Source of the DNA: an uncultured Micrococcales bacterium
Lineage (GTDB): Bacteria; Actinomycetota; Actinomycetes; Actinomycetales; Microbacteriaceae
Assembly (NCBI GenBank): GCA_913056225.1
Contig: CAJXMQ010000009.1
Coordinates: 1 to 22,742 of the forward strand
Direction: 5' to 3'
Length of the DNA stretch: 22,742 nucleotides
Part shown: piece by piece, positions 1-7,277 of the stretch
Numbering within the stretch: position 1 is the first letter of the stretch
How the letters are laid out: every line of letters begins with the position of its first letter
The notes under the pieces: generated by a model
What the model saw: the letters and a program-made list of their open reading frames with translations, nothing else
What the model was told of the DNA's origin: nothing
Databases searched by the model: none
Made by a program: the position numbers and the translations under genes

Positions 1-30
1 CCCTATAATTTCAGGGTTACCGAGTTGTGA
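1..30 (+). CDS. possible last codons of an upstream gene (partial)
   Basis: Reading from base 1, ten codons run to a TGA at 28-30 and would encode PYNFRVTEL at a C-terminus. The TGA lies two bases ahead of the GAGG that serves as ribosome binding site for the next gene, a spacing like the other tightly packed junctions here. In many Actinobacteria the gene before yajC is ruvB, but this tail does not resemble a RuvB C-terminus that I know, so I name no product. Nine residues are too few to prove that this is coding. The same bases also hold a good -10 hexamer. Confidence 0.3.
   Translation, partial: PYNFRVTEL
4..9 (+). promoter_or_regulatory. candidate -10 element for yajC-secDF
   Basis: A perfect TATAAT lies 28 bases ahead of the yajC start codon. 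Transcription would begin near base 16, giving a leader of about 22 bases with a GAGG ribosome binding site at 29-32. The -35 region would fall before the window and cannot be seen, so this rests on the hexamer and its position only. Confidence 0.4.
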
Positions 31-37
31 GGTTGTT

Positions 38-322
38 TTGATTACACCAGACATTATCTTGGTGCTTGCCCTTGGTGCTCTGATTCTATTTATGTTCGCC
101 AACAATCGTAAGCGCCGTAAGCAGGCCGAAGAATTAATGAATTCTCTGAAGGTGGGAGACAAGATTTTGCTGCACTCCGGCATTTTCGGAACCATTACCG
201 CCTTGGAAGAGGATAGATTGACTATTGAGACCGCTCCCAAGGTTCACCTAACTGTAATCAAACAGGCCGTTAGATCCGTGGAGACCGCAGTCCCGGCAGA
301 CACCGATAACGAAGAGGCGTAA
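38..322 (+). CDS. yajC: YajC, Sec translocon accessory membrane protein
   Basis: A 94-residue protein with one N-terminal membrane segment (about residues 4-19), a basic stretch (NNRKRRKQ, residues 22-29), and a small soluble domain with the YajC pattern LKVGDKILLHSGIFGTI (residues 37-53). YajC joins SecD and SecF in the complex that assists SecYEG export and YidC insertion at the cytoplasmic membrane. The TTG start is the first possible start in the frame and has GAGG (29-32) five bases ahead. The gene directly precedes secD with a 3-base gap, the usual yajC-secD-secF order. The tail is acidic, as in many YajC proteins. Confidence 0.93.
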   Translation: MITPDIILVLALGALILFMFANNRKRRKQAEELMNSLKVGDKILLHSGIFGTITALEEDRLTIETAPKVHLTVIKQAVRSVETAVPADTDNEEA

Positions 323-325
323 ATT

Positions 326-2014
326 TTGGCGGAAAACAATGTTCGCAGATCAGCGAGCCGGAGATTACTTTGGCTGCTGGTAATCATTCTGGGACTTACT
401 GGATTGGTTGGTTGGGCTAACGTCAGTGACCAGCCAAACGCCGAGTGGAGCCCAAAACTTGCACTTGACCTGGAGGGTGGAACAGAAATCATCCTTGCAC
501 CCTCTGTGTTAGATGGTGAGCGCGCTACAGAGGAGCAGTTGCAGCAAGCAGTTGAGATTATTAGGCAGAGAGTTGATGCAAGTGGTGTGGCAGAGGCGAG
601 AGTCGCCACTCAGGGAAATCAGAACATCGTCGTTAGCATCCCCGGCACGCCTGACCCAAATACCCTGCAGTTGATTCGCGCCAGCGCTAAATTGGAATTT
701 AGGCCAGTTCTCACAACTTCGGCTAGCACCCCAACTGAAGAAGTTGGCGGCTTAGATGAAGAAGGCCAACAACTAGAGGATTCACCGTCGATTGAACCCC
801 AAAACGCGAGTGATCCAAGCTGGATCACGCCAGCTGTTCAGAATGAATTTGACACTCTAGATTGTTCACAGGATTTCAGGGAAGCGGGTCAAGTAGATGA
901 TCCAAATCGCCCTCTGGTTACATGCGATACATCGCTGACTCAGAAGTACATTCTTGGACCCGTTGAGGTTGAGGGTGCGAACATTGCGGATGCCACGAGT
1001 GGAACAGTTACTACTTCAACTGGTGCCTCTACAAACGAATGGGCTGTAAACATTGAATTTGACGCAGATGGAACCGAGAGATTCTCGCAGGTAACCTCAA
1101 GGCTATTCAGCCTTACCGAGCCTAGGAATCAGTTCGCTATCACGCTCGATGGATTTATCATCACCGCACCCAGAGTGAACGATGTTATTCCTAACGGCCA
1201 AGCCCAGATCACTGGAAGTTTCACACAGGACACATCGCAAATTCTTGCGGATCAGTTGAAATATGGTGCTTTGCCGATTGGTTTCGAGGTTCAGAGTCAA
1301 GAAAACATTTCAGCGACTCTAGGTACGGAGTCTTTGAACTCTGGATTGATTGCTGGTCTGATTGGTCTAATTCTGGTCGTGATTTATATGACTTTCCAGT
1401 ATCGAGGCCTTGCAATAGTTACCCTGGGTTCCCTGCTGGTTGCGGGTATCTTGGTATATCTGATTATTCTGTATCTTGCCTGGAGGCAGGGATATCGTCT
1501 CTCACTTGCGGGAGTGGCGGGATTAATTGTTGCAATTGGAATTACATCGGATAGCTTCATCGTTTATTTCGAGCGAATTCGGGATGAGATTCGTGATGGA
1601 AGAACCCTTGAAAATGCAGTTGAGGCGGGTTGGACCAGAGCTTTTAGAACAATCCTTATCAGTGATGCGGTTACTCTAACTGCCGCTGTCGTTCTTTACT
1701 GGCTGACAGCTTCCAGTGTTCGTGGTTTTGCATTCACACTTGGTTTGGTGACCTTGATTGACCTTGTGATAGTTCTCTTGTTCACTCACCCAATGGTGCA
1801 GACGCTTGCTCGCACCAAATTCTTCAAATCTGGTGGACCTTGGTCAGGCTTTGAGGTTGGCAAAGTAGCTGCAAGTTACGTTGGACGGGGACAATTCAGG
1901 GTGACTGAAGGTTTGGCAAAGGGCAAGGTTGAAAGCTCAGGCAAGGAAGCAGTAAAGAGGCAGACCATTGCTGAGCGTAAAGCCCAGGAGATCAGAGAGC
2001 GAGGCGAGTCCTAA
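326..2014 (+). CDS. secD: SecD, protein translocase subunit
   Basis: SecD works with SecF to complete preprotein export using the proton gradient. This 562-residue protein has a first membrane helix at about residues 13-32, then the conserved LALDLEGGTEI motif (residues 45-54). A large external domain follows to about residue 335, and five closely spaced membrane helices lie between about 338 and 497. D409 in ITSDSFIVYFERIRDE aligns with the conserved membrane aspartate of SecD helix 4. The external domain carries an insert (about residues 130-205) with two cysteines, C180 and C200, an arrangement I associate with actinobacterial SecD. The C-terminal tail is basic. The TTG start has GAAGAGG (311-317) eight bases ahead. 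The stop overlaps the secF start by one base (TAATG). Confidence 0.96.
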   Translation: MAENNVRRSASRRLLWLLVIILGLTGLVGWANVSDQPNAEWSPKLALDLEGGTEIILAPSVLDGERATEEQLQQAVEIIRQRVDASGVAEARVATQGNQNIVVSIPGTPDPNTLQLIRASAKLEFRPVLTTSASTPTEEVGGLDEEGQQLEDSPSIEPQNASDPSWITPAVQNEFDTLDCSQDFREAGQVDDPNRPLVTCDTSLTQKYILGPVEVEGANIADATSGTVTTSTGASTNEWAVNIEFDADGTERFSQVTSRLFSLTEPRNQFAITLDGFIITAPRVNDVIPNGQAQITGSFTQDTSQILADQLKYGALPIGFEVQSQENISATLGTESLNSGLIAGLIGLILVVIYMTFQYRGLAIVTLGSLLVAGILVYLIILYLAWRQGYRLSLAGVAGLIVAIGITSDSFIVYFERIRDEIRDGRTLENAVEAGWTRAFRTILISDAVTLTAAVVLYWLTASSVRGFAFTLGLVTLIDLVIVLLFTHPMVQTLARTKFFKSGGPWSGFEVGKVAASYVGRGQFRVTEGLAKGKVESSGKEAVKRQTIAERKAQEIRERGES

Positions 2015-2988
2015 TGGCTAGTTTTAGAGATTTTGGAAATGACCTTTACTCCGGAAAGCGCTCTTACGGATTTGTTGCGCGTCGAAAGACCTGGTATGTG
2101 GTCGCAGCGGTACTTGTGGTTGCTGCAATTCTGGCTCCTGTTCTACGCGGTGGTTTTAGTTTTGGTATTGAATTCACCGGTGGTAGCGAATTCAGAATTG
2201 ACGGGGTTAGCTCACAGGGCGAAGCATTAGCCACGGACACGGTTGATGAGCTTTTCCCAGGAAGCGAGAGCGTGGTCTCAACCGTTGGAACAGACTCCAT
2301 CAGAGTCCAGACAGAGCAGCTTGCAGATCTTGAGTCAGAAGAACTTAGGTTAGCCCTCGCCGATGCCTACGGTGTCGAAGGAGGGGAAGTGGCCAGTAGC
2401 TTTATAGGTCCCAACTGGGGCGCCGATGTCACTGCGCAAGCTATTCAGGGCTTGGTGGTGTTTTTGATCCTGGTGAGTCTGCTGATGGCTGTTTACTTCC
2501 GGTCTTGGAAGATGTCGGTAGCAGCGCTGGCGGCTCTGGCGCACGACCTAATTATCACCATAGGTATCTATGGCGGTTTGGGTCTTGAAATTTCCCCTGC
2601 GGCGATTATTGGCTTTTTGACGATTTTGAGCTACTCGCTTTATGACACGGTGGTGGTTTTTGACAAGGTTCGTGAGAACACGACAAATGTTGAATTCAGT
2701 GAAAACGTGACTTTCGCAGAACAGGTGAATTTAGCGGTGAATCAGACTTTGGTTCGCTCAATCAACACCTCTGTTGTTGCAGTGTTGCCAGTTGCCGGAA
2801 TTCTGTTTATCGGCTCTCTGCTTCTCGGAGCGGGAACATTGACCGATATTGCACTTGCGTTATTTGTTGGAACCATTGTTGGAACCTACTCTTCGGTGTT
2901 CATTGCTGCGCCTGTTTATGCCCACATTCGCGAAAACGAGACTAAATTCCGTGAGGCTGCTGAGCGAGTTCAGGCAAACCGGGCGTAG
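2014..2988 (+). CDS. secF: SecF, protein translocase subunit
   Basis: Partner of SecD in the SecDF export motor of the cytoplasmic membrane. The 324 residues show a first membrane helix (about 27-43), the SecF signature FGIEFTGGSEF (50-60), and an external domain to about residue 140. Five helices follow (about 143-300). The fourth carries LSYSLYDTVVVFDKVREN (205-222) with D211 and D217, which match the conserved helix-4 aspartates linked to proton coupling. The ATG shares one base with the secD stop, so the two subunits are probably translationally coupled. The length is normal for actinobacterial SecF. Confidence 0.96.
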   Translation: MASFRDFGNDLYSGKRSYGFVARRKTWYVVAAVLVVAAILAPVLRGGFSFGIEFTGGSEFRIDGVSSQGEALATDTVDELFPGSESVVSTVGTDSIRVQTEQLADLESEELRLALADAYGVEGGEVASSFIGPNWGADVTAQAIQGLVVFLILVSLLMAVYFRSWKMSVAALAALAHDLIITIGIYGGLGLEISPAAIIGFLTILSYSLYDTVVVFDKVRENTTNVEFSENVTFAEQVNLAVNQTLVRSINTSVVAVLPVAGILFIGSLLLGAGTLTDIALALFVGTIVGTYSSVFIAAPVYAHIRENETKFREAAERVQANRA

Positions 2989-3000
2989 AATTCTGCTCAC

Positions 3001-3010
3001 GGGAGGTGAT
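3001..3010 (+). promoter_or_regulatory. unusually strong Shine-Dalgarno sequence of rel
   Basis: GGGAGGTGAT lies five bases before the rel ATG at 3016. Nine consecutive bases (GGAGGTGAT) can pair with the 16S rRNA 3' end (anti-SD core CCUCC and flanking bases). Most other genes in this window have only 4-6 matching bases. The site sits in the 27-base secF-rel gap and fixes the rel start. Confidence 0.75.
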
Positions 3011-3015
3011 GCAGA

Positions 3016-5241
3016 ATGACAGACAGTCTTTCCACTCTGCGCTCTCGCCTGCCTCGAATCTTCACACGCGAAAGTCCTTATTCAAACAATGAGATGAGCG
3101 ACGTTGTTCGCATTGTTAAATCGAATCATCCCAAAGGGGACACCCAGCTGATTCAGCGAGCCTTCAAGCGCGCTGAACAACAACACGATGGACAGTTTCG
3201 TAAATCTGGTGAGCCATACATCACCCACCCAGTTGCGGTTGCAAAGATTCTGGCTGAGTTGGGCACCGGTCCAAGCACGATAGCTGCCGCACTACTGCAC
3301 GACACGGTAGAAGATACCAATTACAGTCTGGAGCAATTACGGACTGAATTTGGCGAGGAGGTTGCCCTGCTGGTTGATGGGGTTACCAAACTTGACAAGG
3401 TCAAACTGGGGGATAAGGCCCAAGCTGAAACCATTCGGAAGATGATTGTTGCAATGAGCAAGGACATCAGGGTTTTGGTTATCAAGCTAGCCGACAGACT
3501 GCACAATGCCCGCACCTGGGGGTTTGTTCCTATCGAGTCGGCCAAGCGAAAAGCTCAAGAGACCTTGGAAATTTACGCACCGTTGGCACATCGTTTGGGA
3601 ATCAATACCATCAAGTGGGAACTGGAGGATCTCAGTTTCGGTGTGCTTTACCCAAAGGTGTACGAGGAGATTATCAACCTGGTCAAGCAGCGAACCCCAA
3701 AACGTAGCGAATACACCGACCAGGTCATCTCCGATATTGACTACGAGCTAAGACAGAACAAAATCAAGTCAAAGGTTGAAGGACGCCCCAAACAGTATTA
3801 CTCCATCTATCAAAAAATGGTTTTACGTGGACGCGAGTTTGATGACATATACGACTTGGTCGGCATTCGCATATTGGTTCCTTCTGTCAAGGACTGTTAT
3901 GCAGCTCTTGGAGCTCTGCATGCTAAGTACTCTCCAGTCCCGGGCAGGTTTAAAGATTACATAGCAATGCCGAAGTTCAATCTCTATCAGTCATTACACA
4001 CCACATTGATTGGACCAAGCGGGCGGGCCGTTGAGATTCAAATCAGAACTCACGACATGCACCAGCGCGCGGAATACGGAGTCGCCGCTCACTGGAAGTA
4101 CAAGGCTGCCGCCAAAGGCGAGCAAGCCCAAGATGATGGCCTAGCTTGGCTAAAGAGAATTAGCGACTGGGAGAGTGAAACTGAAGATCCTGGCGAATTC
4201 CTGGACAGTCTCAGGTATGAAATTGGCGCAAAAGAGGTCTATGTCTTCACGCCAAAAGGCAGGGTCGTGGGACTTCCATCGGATGCTACTCCCGTCGATT
4301 TTGCCTATGCGGTGCATACGGAGGTCGGACATAAAACCATAGGCGCAAAAGTAAATTCTCGATTAGTTCCGCTGGACACTACTTTGAACAGTGGCGACGT
4401 GATTGAGGTATTGACCAGCAAGAGTGAAGGAGCTGCGCCGAGTAAGGATTGGTTGAATTTTGTCCGCTCGGCAAGAGCTCGGGCAAAGATTAAGCAGCAT
4501 TTCAGTGCTGAGCGCAAGGAACAGGCTGAGGAGACAGGTAGAGACTTGCTGGCCAAGGCAATGCGTAAGCAGTCTTTACCACTTCAGCAGTTGATGGGTA
4601 GCGATGCCCTGTTAGAGGTCGTGGCTGATCTCAAATACGTGTCCCTGGAGGGATTACTCACTGGGGTTGGCGAAGGGCATGTTTCAGCAACGAGCGTTGT
4701 GGAGAAACTCATTTCAAAGACCCAAGCTGCAGAGGATTTGAATACTGGAGAACTAACTCAGATCAGCACCAAACCATCAAAGCGTGGGTCTGATAACTAT
4801 GTCCTGGTCAAAAATAGCCCTGATGTGCTGACCAAGATAGCAAGGTGTTGCACACCGGTTCCCGGAGATCCGATTATGGGATTTATCACCAGGGGAGAGG
4901 GTGTGAGCATTCACAGGGATGACTGTAAGAATGTGAAATCACTTGAAGAGCAACCAGAGCGGGTTGTGGAGGTTAGCTGGTCTGACACCACAAAAGGAAT
5001 TTACTTGGTACAAATCCAAGTTGAGGCACTGGATCGATCAGGACTGCTTAGTGATGTCACTCGCGTGCTCAGCGAAAATCACGTGAATATTCTCAGTGCC
5101 GCGGTTACCACGAGAAAAGACCGCGTGGCGCTAAACAGGTTTTCCTTTGAGATGGCTGACCCGTCTCACCTCGATCACATCTTCAATCAAATTAGGAGAA
5201 TTGACGCCGTCTACGACGTCTATCGTGTTCAGGGTGGCTAG
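3016..5241 (+). CDS. rel: Rel, bifunctional (p)ppGpp synthetase/hydrolase
   Basis: Makes and degrades (p)ppGpp, the stringent-response alarmone. The 741 residues carry the full long-RSH layout. The HD hydrolase domain (about 40-200) has H71, H95-D96, E99-D100 and the KLADRLHNART segment (157-167). The synthetase domain (about 250-365) has RFKDYIAMPK (311-320), YQSLHTT and EIQIRT. A TGS domain spans about 405-466. The conserved-cysteine domain has C611, C612, H633 and C637, and an ACT domain lies at about 660-738. The RFKD motif marks bifunctional enzymes, whereas single-function RelA has an acidic version. All catalytic motifs are intact. The gene follows secF after 27 bases, matching the secDF-rel order of other Actinobacteria. 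Its TAG is shared with the convergent DUF349 gene. Confidence 0.97.
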   Translation: MTDSLSTLRSRLPRIFTRESPYSNNEMSDVVRIVKSNHPKGDTQLIQRAFKRAEQQHDGQFRKSGEPYITHPVAVAKILAELGTGPSTIAAALLHDTVEDTNYSLEQLRTEFGEEVALLVDGVTKLDKVKLGDKAQAETIRKMIVAMSKDIRVLVIKLADRLHNARTWGFVPIESAKRKAQETLEIYAPLAHRLGINTIKWELEDLSFGVLYPKVYEEIINLVKQRTPKRSEYTDQVISDIDYELRQNKIKSKVEGRPKQYYSIYQKMVLRGREFDDIYDLVGIRILVPSVKDCYAALGALHAKYSPVPGRFKDYIAMPKFNLYQSLHTTLIGPSGRAVEIQIRTHDMHQRAEYGVAAHWKYKAAAKGEQAQDDGLAWLKRISDWESETEDPGEFLDSLRYEIGAKEVYVFTPKGRVVGLPSDATPVDFAYAVHTEVGHKTIGAKVNSRLVPLDTTLNSGDVIEVLTSKSEGAAPSKDWLNFVRSARARAKIKQHFSAERKEQAEETGRDLLAKAMRKQSLPLQQLMGSDALLEVVADLKYVSLEGLLTGVGEGHVSATSVVEKLISKTQAAEDLNTGELTQISTKPSKRGSDNYVLVKNSPDVLTKIARCCTPVPGDPIMGFITRGEGVSIHRDDCKNVKSLEEQPERVVEVSWSDTTKGIYLVQIQVEALDRSGLLSDVTRVLSENHVNILSAAVTTRKDRVALNRFSFEMADPSHLDHIFNQIRRIDAVYDVYRVQGG

Positions 5242-6461
5242 TTAGTCGCCTGCTTTGCCGCTTCCAGCCATGATTTTCTGGCTTCTAGGTTTTTCTCAAG
5301 CTCTTGCTTTTTCTTGGCATCCTTAGCGTCTGCAATCTGCGATTGGATATCAGCTATGGACTGTTCCAACTGATCTATCAAAGAGTTCGAACGGTGCTGG
5401 CTTTCAGGGTCTGTTCGACGCCACTCATCTTCTTCTTTTTGCTTGATGGCAGTTTCTACCTTCGACATGCGTGTGTCGAGTTCACGGATCTTGTCCTTTG
5501 GCACGCGACCAATTTTTGACCATTCGGTATTCACCCTGGATAGCTCTTCTCGAGCTTTCTTTAGGTCCTCGATTTTGATGCTTTCAGCTTTCTTTACAAG
5601 CTCAAGCTTCAGTTCGAAATTTGCCATCTCCTGTTCTCGGAGTTTCTCATTTTCAGCCTTCTTCTGCTCAAATATGGCGTCACCAGCTTTTTTGAACCTA
5701 TCCCAGAGCGCTTCCTCGCCTTTTCCAATTCGAGCAGCCTTTTTCCATTTATCTTGAAGGCCTTTGAATTCGTCGGCTGCTTGGGAGCCCTTGCTTACCA
5801 AATCCTCAGCTTGTTTCACGAGATCATTTTTTAGCTTCTTGGATTCTTTGACACGCTTGTCAAGATCCGCAAAAAAAGCACGTTTATCCGCTTCAAACTT
5901 TGCACGGGCTTTGCTAAATCTCTTCCAAATTGGATCTGCCTGAGCCTTGGGAACCCTTGGTCCGTTTTTCTGCAGCGTCTGCCAGGTTTCGAAAAGCTCT
6001 TGCATGTCCTTACCCGCATTTTTCCAGATGGTTTTTGAAGGGTCGCGGTTTGCAATTTGTTCCGCCTTGGCGGCTATTTTTTCCTTCTCGGCCAGAGCTT
6101 TGGCAATTTCTTCCTCAGTTTTCTTCTTATGTTGCTCTCTCAAGCCCTCTAATGCCGGTTTGAGGGCCTCAACTCGGGTTCTGAGAGTATTTACATCACC
6201 AACAAATTTTGGCTCGCTGAGCTCCTTTTCGACAGCCTTTAGGTTTTCCTCGACCGCACTTGGGGTGGCACTAGTTGTTTTGATTCTTTGTTCCAGCAAT
6301 CTGACCTGAGCTTCAAGGTCATCATATTTTCGAGAGAAGTAGGCGAGCGCCTCTTCTGCGGTGACATTTGGGTACTGTCCAACGAGTGTTTTCTCACCCC
6401 CGTCTATTAGGTAGACGTTGTTGTTTTCATCAACACTTGCGTGCGAGGTTTCTATAGACAA
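5238..6461 (-). CDS. DUF349 repeat coiled-coil protein
   Basis: A 407-residue, highly charged, lysine- and glutamate-rich helical protein with no membrane segment. An N-terminal region (about 1-60) includes YLIDGGEKTLVGQYPNV. A long coiled-coil follows, then three repeats of the DUF349 type, each a helical pair with conserved tryptophans: about 145-200 (LFETWQTLQ...PIWKRFSKAR), 218-275 (FKGLQDKWKKA...ALWDRFKKA) and 295-350 (LSRVNTEWSKIGRVP). The C-terminal helix is also charged. The family is known from genome surveys and its biochemical function is unsettled; I assign none. The TTG start has AGGAG (6470-6474) eight bases ahead. It lies 15 bases after the cyclophilin gene, so the two probably share a transcript. 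This pair beside rel recurs in Actinobacteria, including Streptomyces. Confidence 0.9.
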   Translation of the reverse strand: MSIETSHASVDENNNVYLIDGGEKTLVGQYPNVTAEEALAYFSRKYDDLEAQVRLLEQRIKTTSATPSAVEENLKAVEKELSEPKFVGDVNTLRTRVEALKPALEGLREQHKKKTEEEIAKALAEKEKIAAKAEQIANRDPSKTIWKNAGKDMQELFETWQTLQKNGPRVPKAQADPIWKRFSKARAKFEADKRAFFADLDKRVKESKKLKNDLVKQAEDLVSKGSQAADEFKGLQDKWKKAARIGKGEEALWDRFKKAGDAIFEQKKAENEKLREQEMANFELKLELVKKAESIKIEDLKKAREELSRVNTEWSKIGRVPKDKIRELDTRMSKVETAIKQKEEDEWRRTDPESQHRSNSLIDQLEQSIADIQSQIADAKDAKKKQELEKNLEARKSWLEAAKQATN

Positions 6462-6476
6462 TTTCGAAGCTCCTGT

Positions 6477-7232
6477 TTATTGAATTTCGACAGAATTCAG
6501 TATTACTGGTTCTGCCGGAGTTCCATCATTACTGCCATCTGCTGTTCCTTGTGAGGCAATTTCACTAACTGTTTCAAGACCGTTATCAACCTGACCCATG
6601 ATTGTGTAGCCTCCTGCAACATCGCTGGGTATCACGCTGTCCTCATAGACAATGAAAAATTGGCTCCCCATACTGTCTCCGAGATTACCCGCTCTGGCCA
6701 TGGCAATGGTACCCGCTGGGTATAAATCATCCTCAGGTGCGTTCTCAATCGGACCCCAGGTGTATCCAGGTCCGCCGGTGCCGTCTCCGTTTGGATCACC
6801 GCACTGCAAGACAAAAATTCCGTCAGTCACCAATCGGTGACATTCCATGTCCTCATAAAAGCCCTCTTCGGACAAAGAAACAAAGTTCGCAACTGCTTGT
6901 GGAGCCTGCTCGCCGAACATGGTGATCTCCAGTGGCTGGTCATTCAAAACAAGTTCCCCGCTCCAGTCTCGGTTCTCGCTCAAACTTGGACTCGGAGCCT
7001 CTTTCTGGATAACGTCTGTCAATTCCTCCACTGATTCTTCTAGTGATGCAGCGGGTGGTTCGCCAGGTCCGAAGTACAAAATTTGACCCACAGCCGTTAC
7101 CAACACAGCGCCCAGTGCAATGGATGCGAATAACCGATTGTCCTTGGGTGCACGTTCAGCTCGTTGCCTGGCTATCTCTTGCTTTGCCTTGTAGCGACGG
7201 GTTATTTCTTGTTCCTGATTTTTCTTTGACAT
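6477..7232 (-). CDS. membrane-anchored cyclophilin-type peptidyl-prolyl isomerase
   Basis: Predicted to speed cis-trans proline isomerisation in proteins outside the membrane. The 251-residue product has a basic cytoplasmic N-terminus (KKNQEQEITRRYKAKQEIA), one membrane helix (about 34-55), an acidic linker, and a cyclophilin domain (about 90-251). Visible cyclophilin features are ITMFGEQAPQAVANFVSL (103-120), CHRLVTDGIFVLQCGDPNGD (131-150; H132-R133 match the FHR motif), GTIAMAR (174-180) and GSQFFI (189-194). Two cysteines, C131 and C144, replace the usual residues, as in other actinobacterial members. The ATG at 7232 is chosen because AGGAG (7237-7241) precedes it by four bases and the product matches the family start (MSKKNQ). 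Upstream starts to 7343 would run into rarA. Confidence 0.92.
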   Translation of the reverse strand: MSKKNQEQEITRRYKAKQEIARQRAERAPKDNRLFASIALGAVLVTAVGQILYFGPGEPPAASLEESVEELTDVIQKEAPSPSLSENRDWSGELVLNDQPLEITMFGEQAPQAVANFVSLSEEGFYEDMECHRLVTDGIFVLQCGDPNGDGTGGPGYTWGPIENAPEDDLYPAGTIAMARAGNLGDSMGSQFFIVYEDSVIPSDVAGGYTIMGQVDNGLETVSEIASQGTADGSNDGTPAEPVILNSVEIQ

Positions 7233-7251
7233 TTGTCTCCTAGCCCCGACC

Positions 7252-7257
7252 ATTGTA
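7252..7257 (-). promoter_or_regulatory. candidate -10 element for the cyclophilin-DUF349 operon
   Basis: On the minus strand TACAAT (five of six consensus bases) ends 20 bases before the cyclophilin ATG, which would put the transcription start near 7245. I see no good -35 at 16-18 bases upstream. The divergent gap to rarA is only 45 bases, so any promoter for this operon must lie here or inside the first codons of rarA. Confidence 0.35.
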
Positions 7258-7277
7258 GTTCTCATAGAGTTGCTGTT

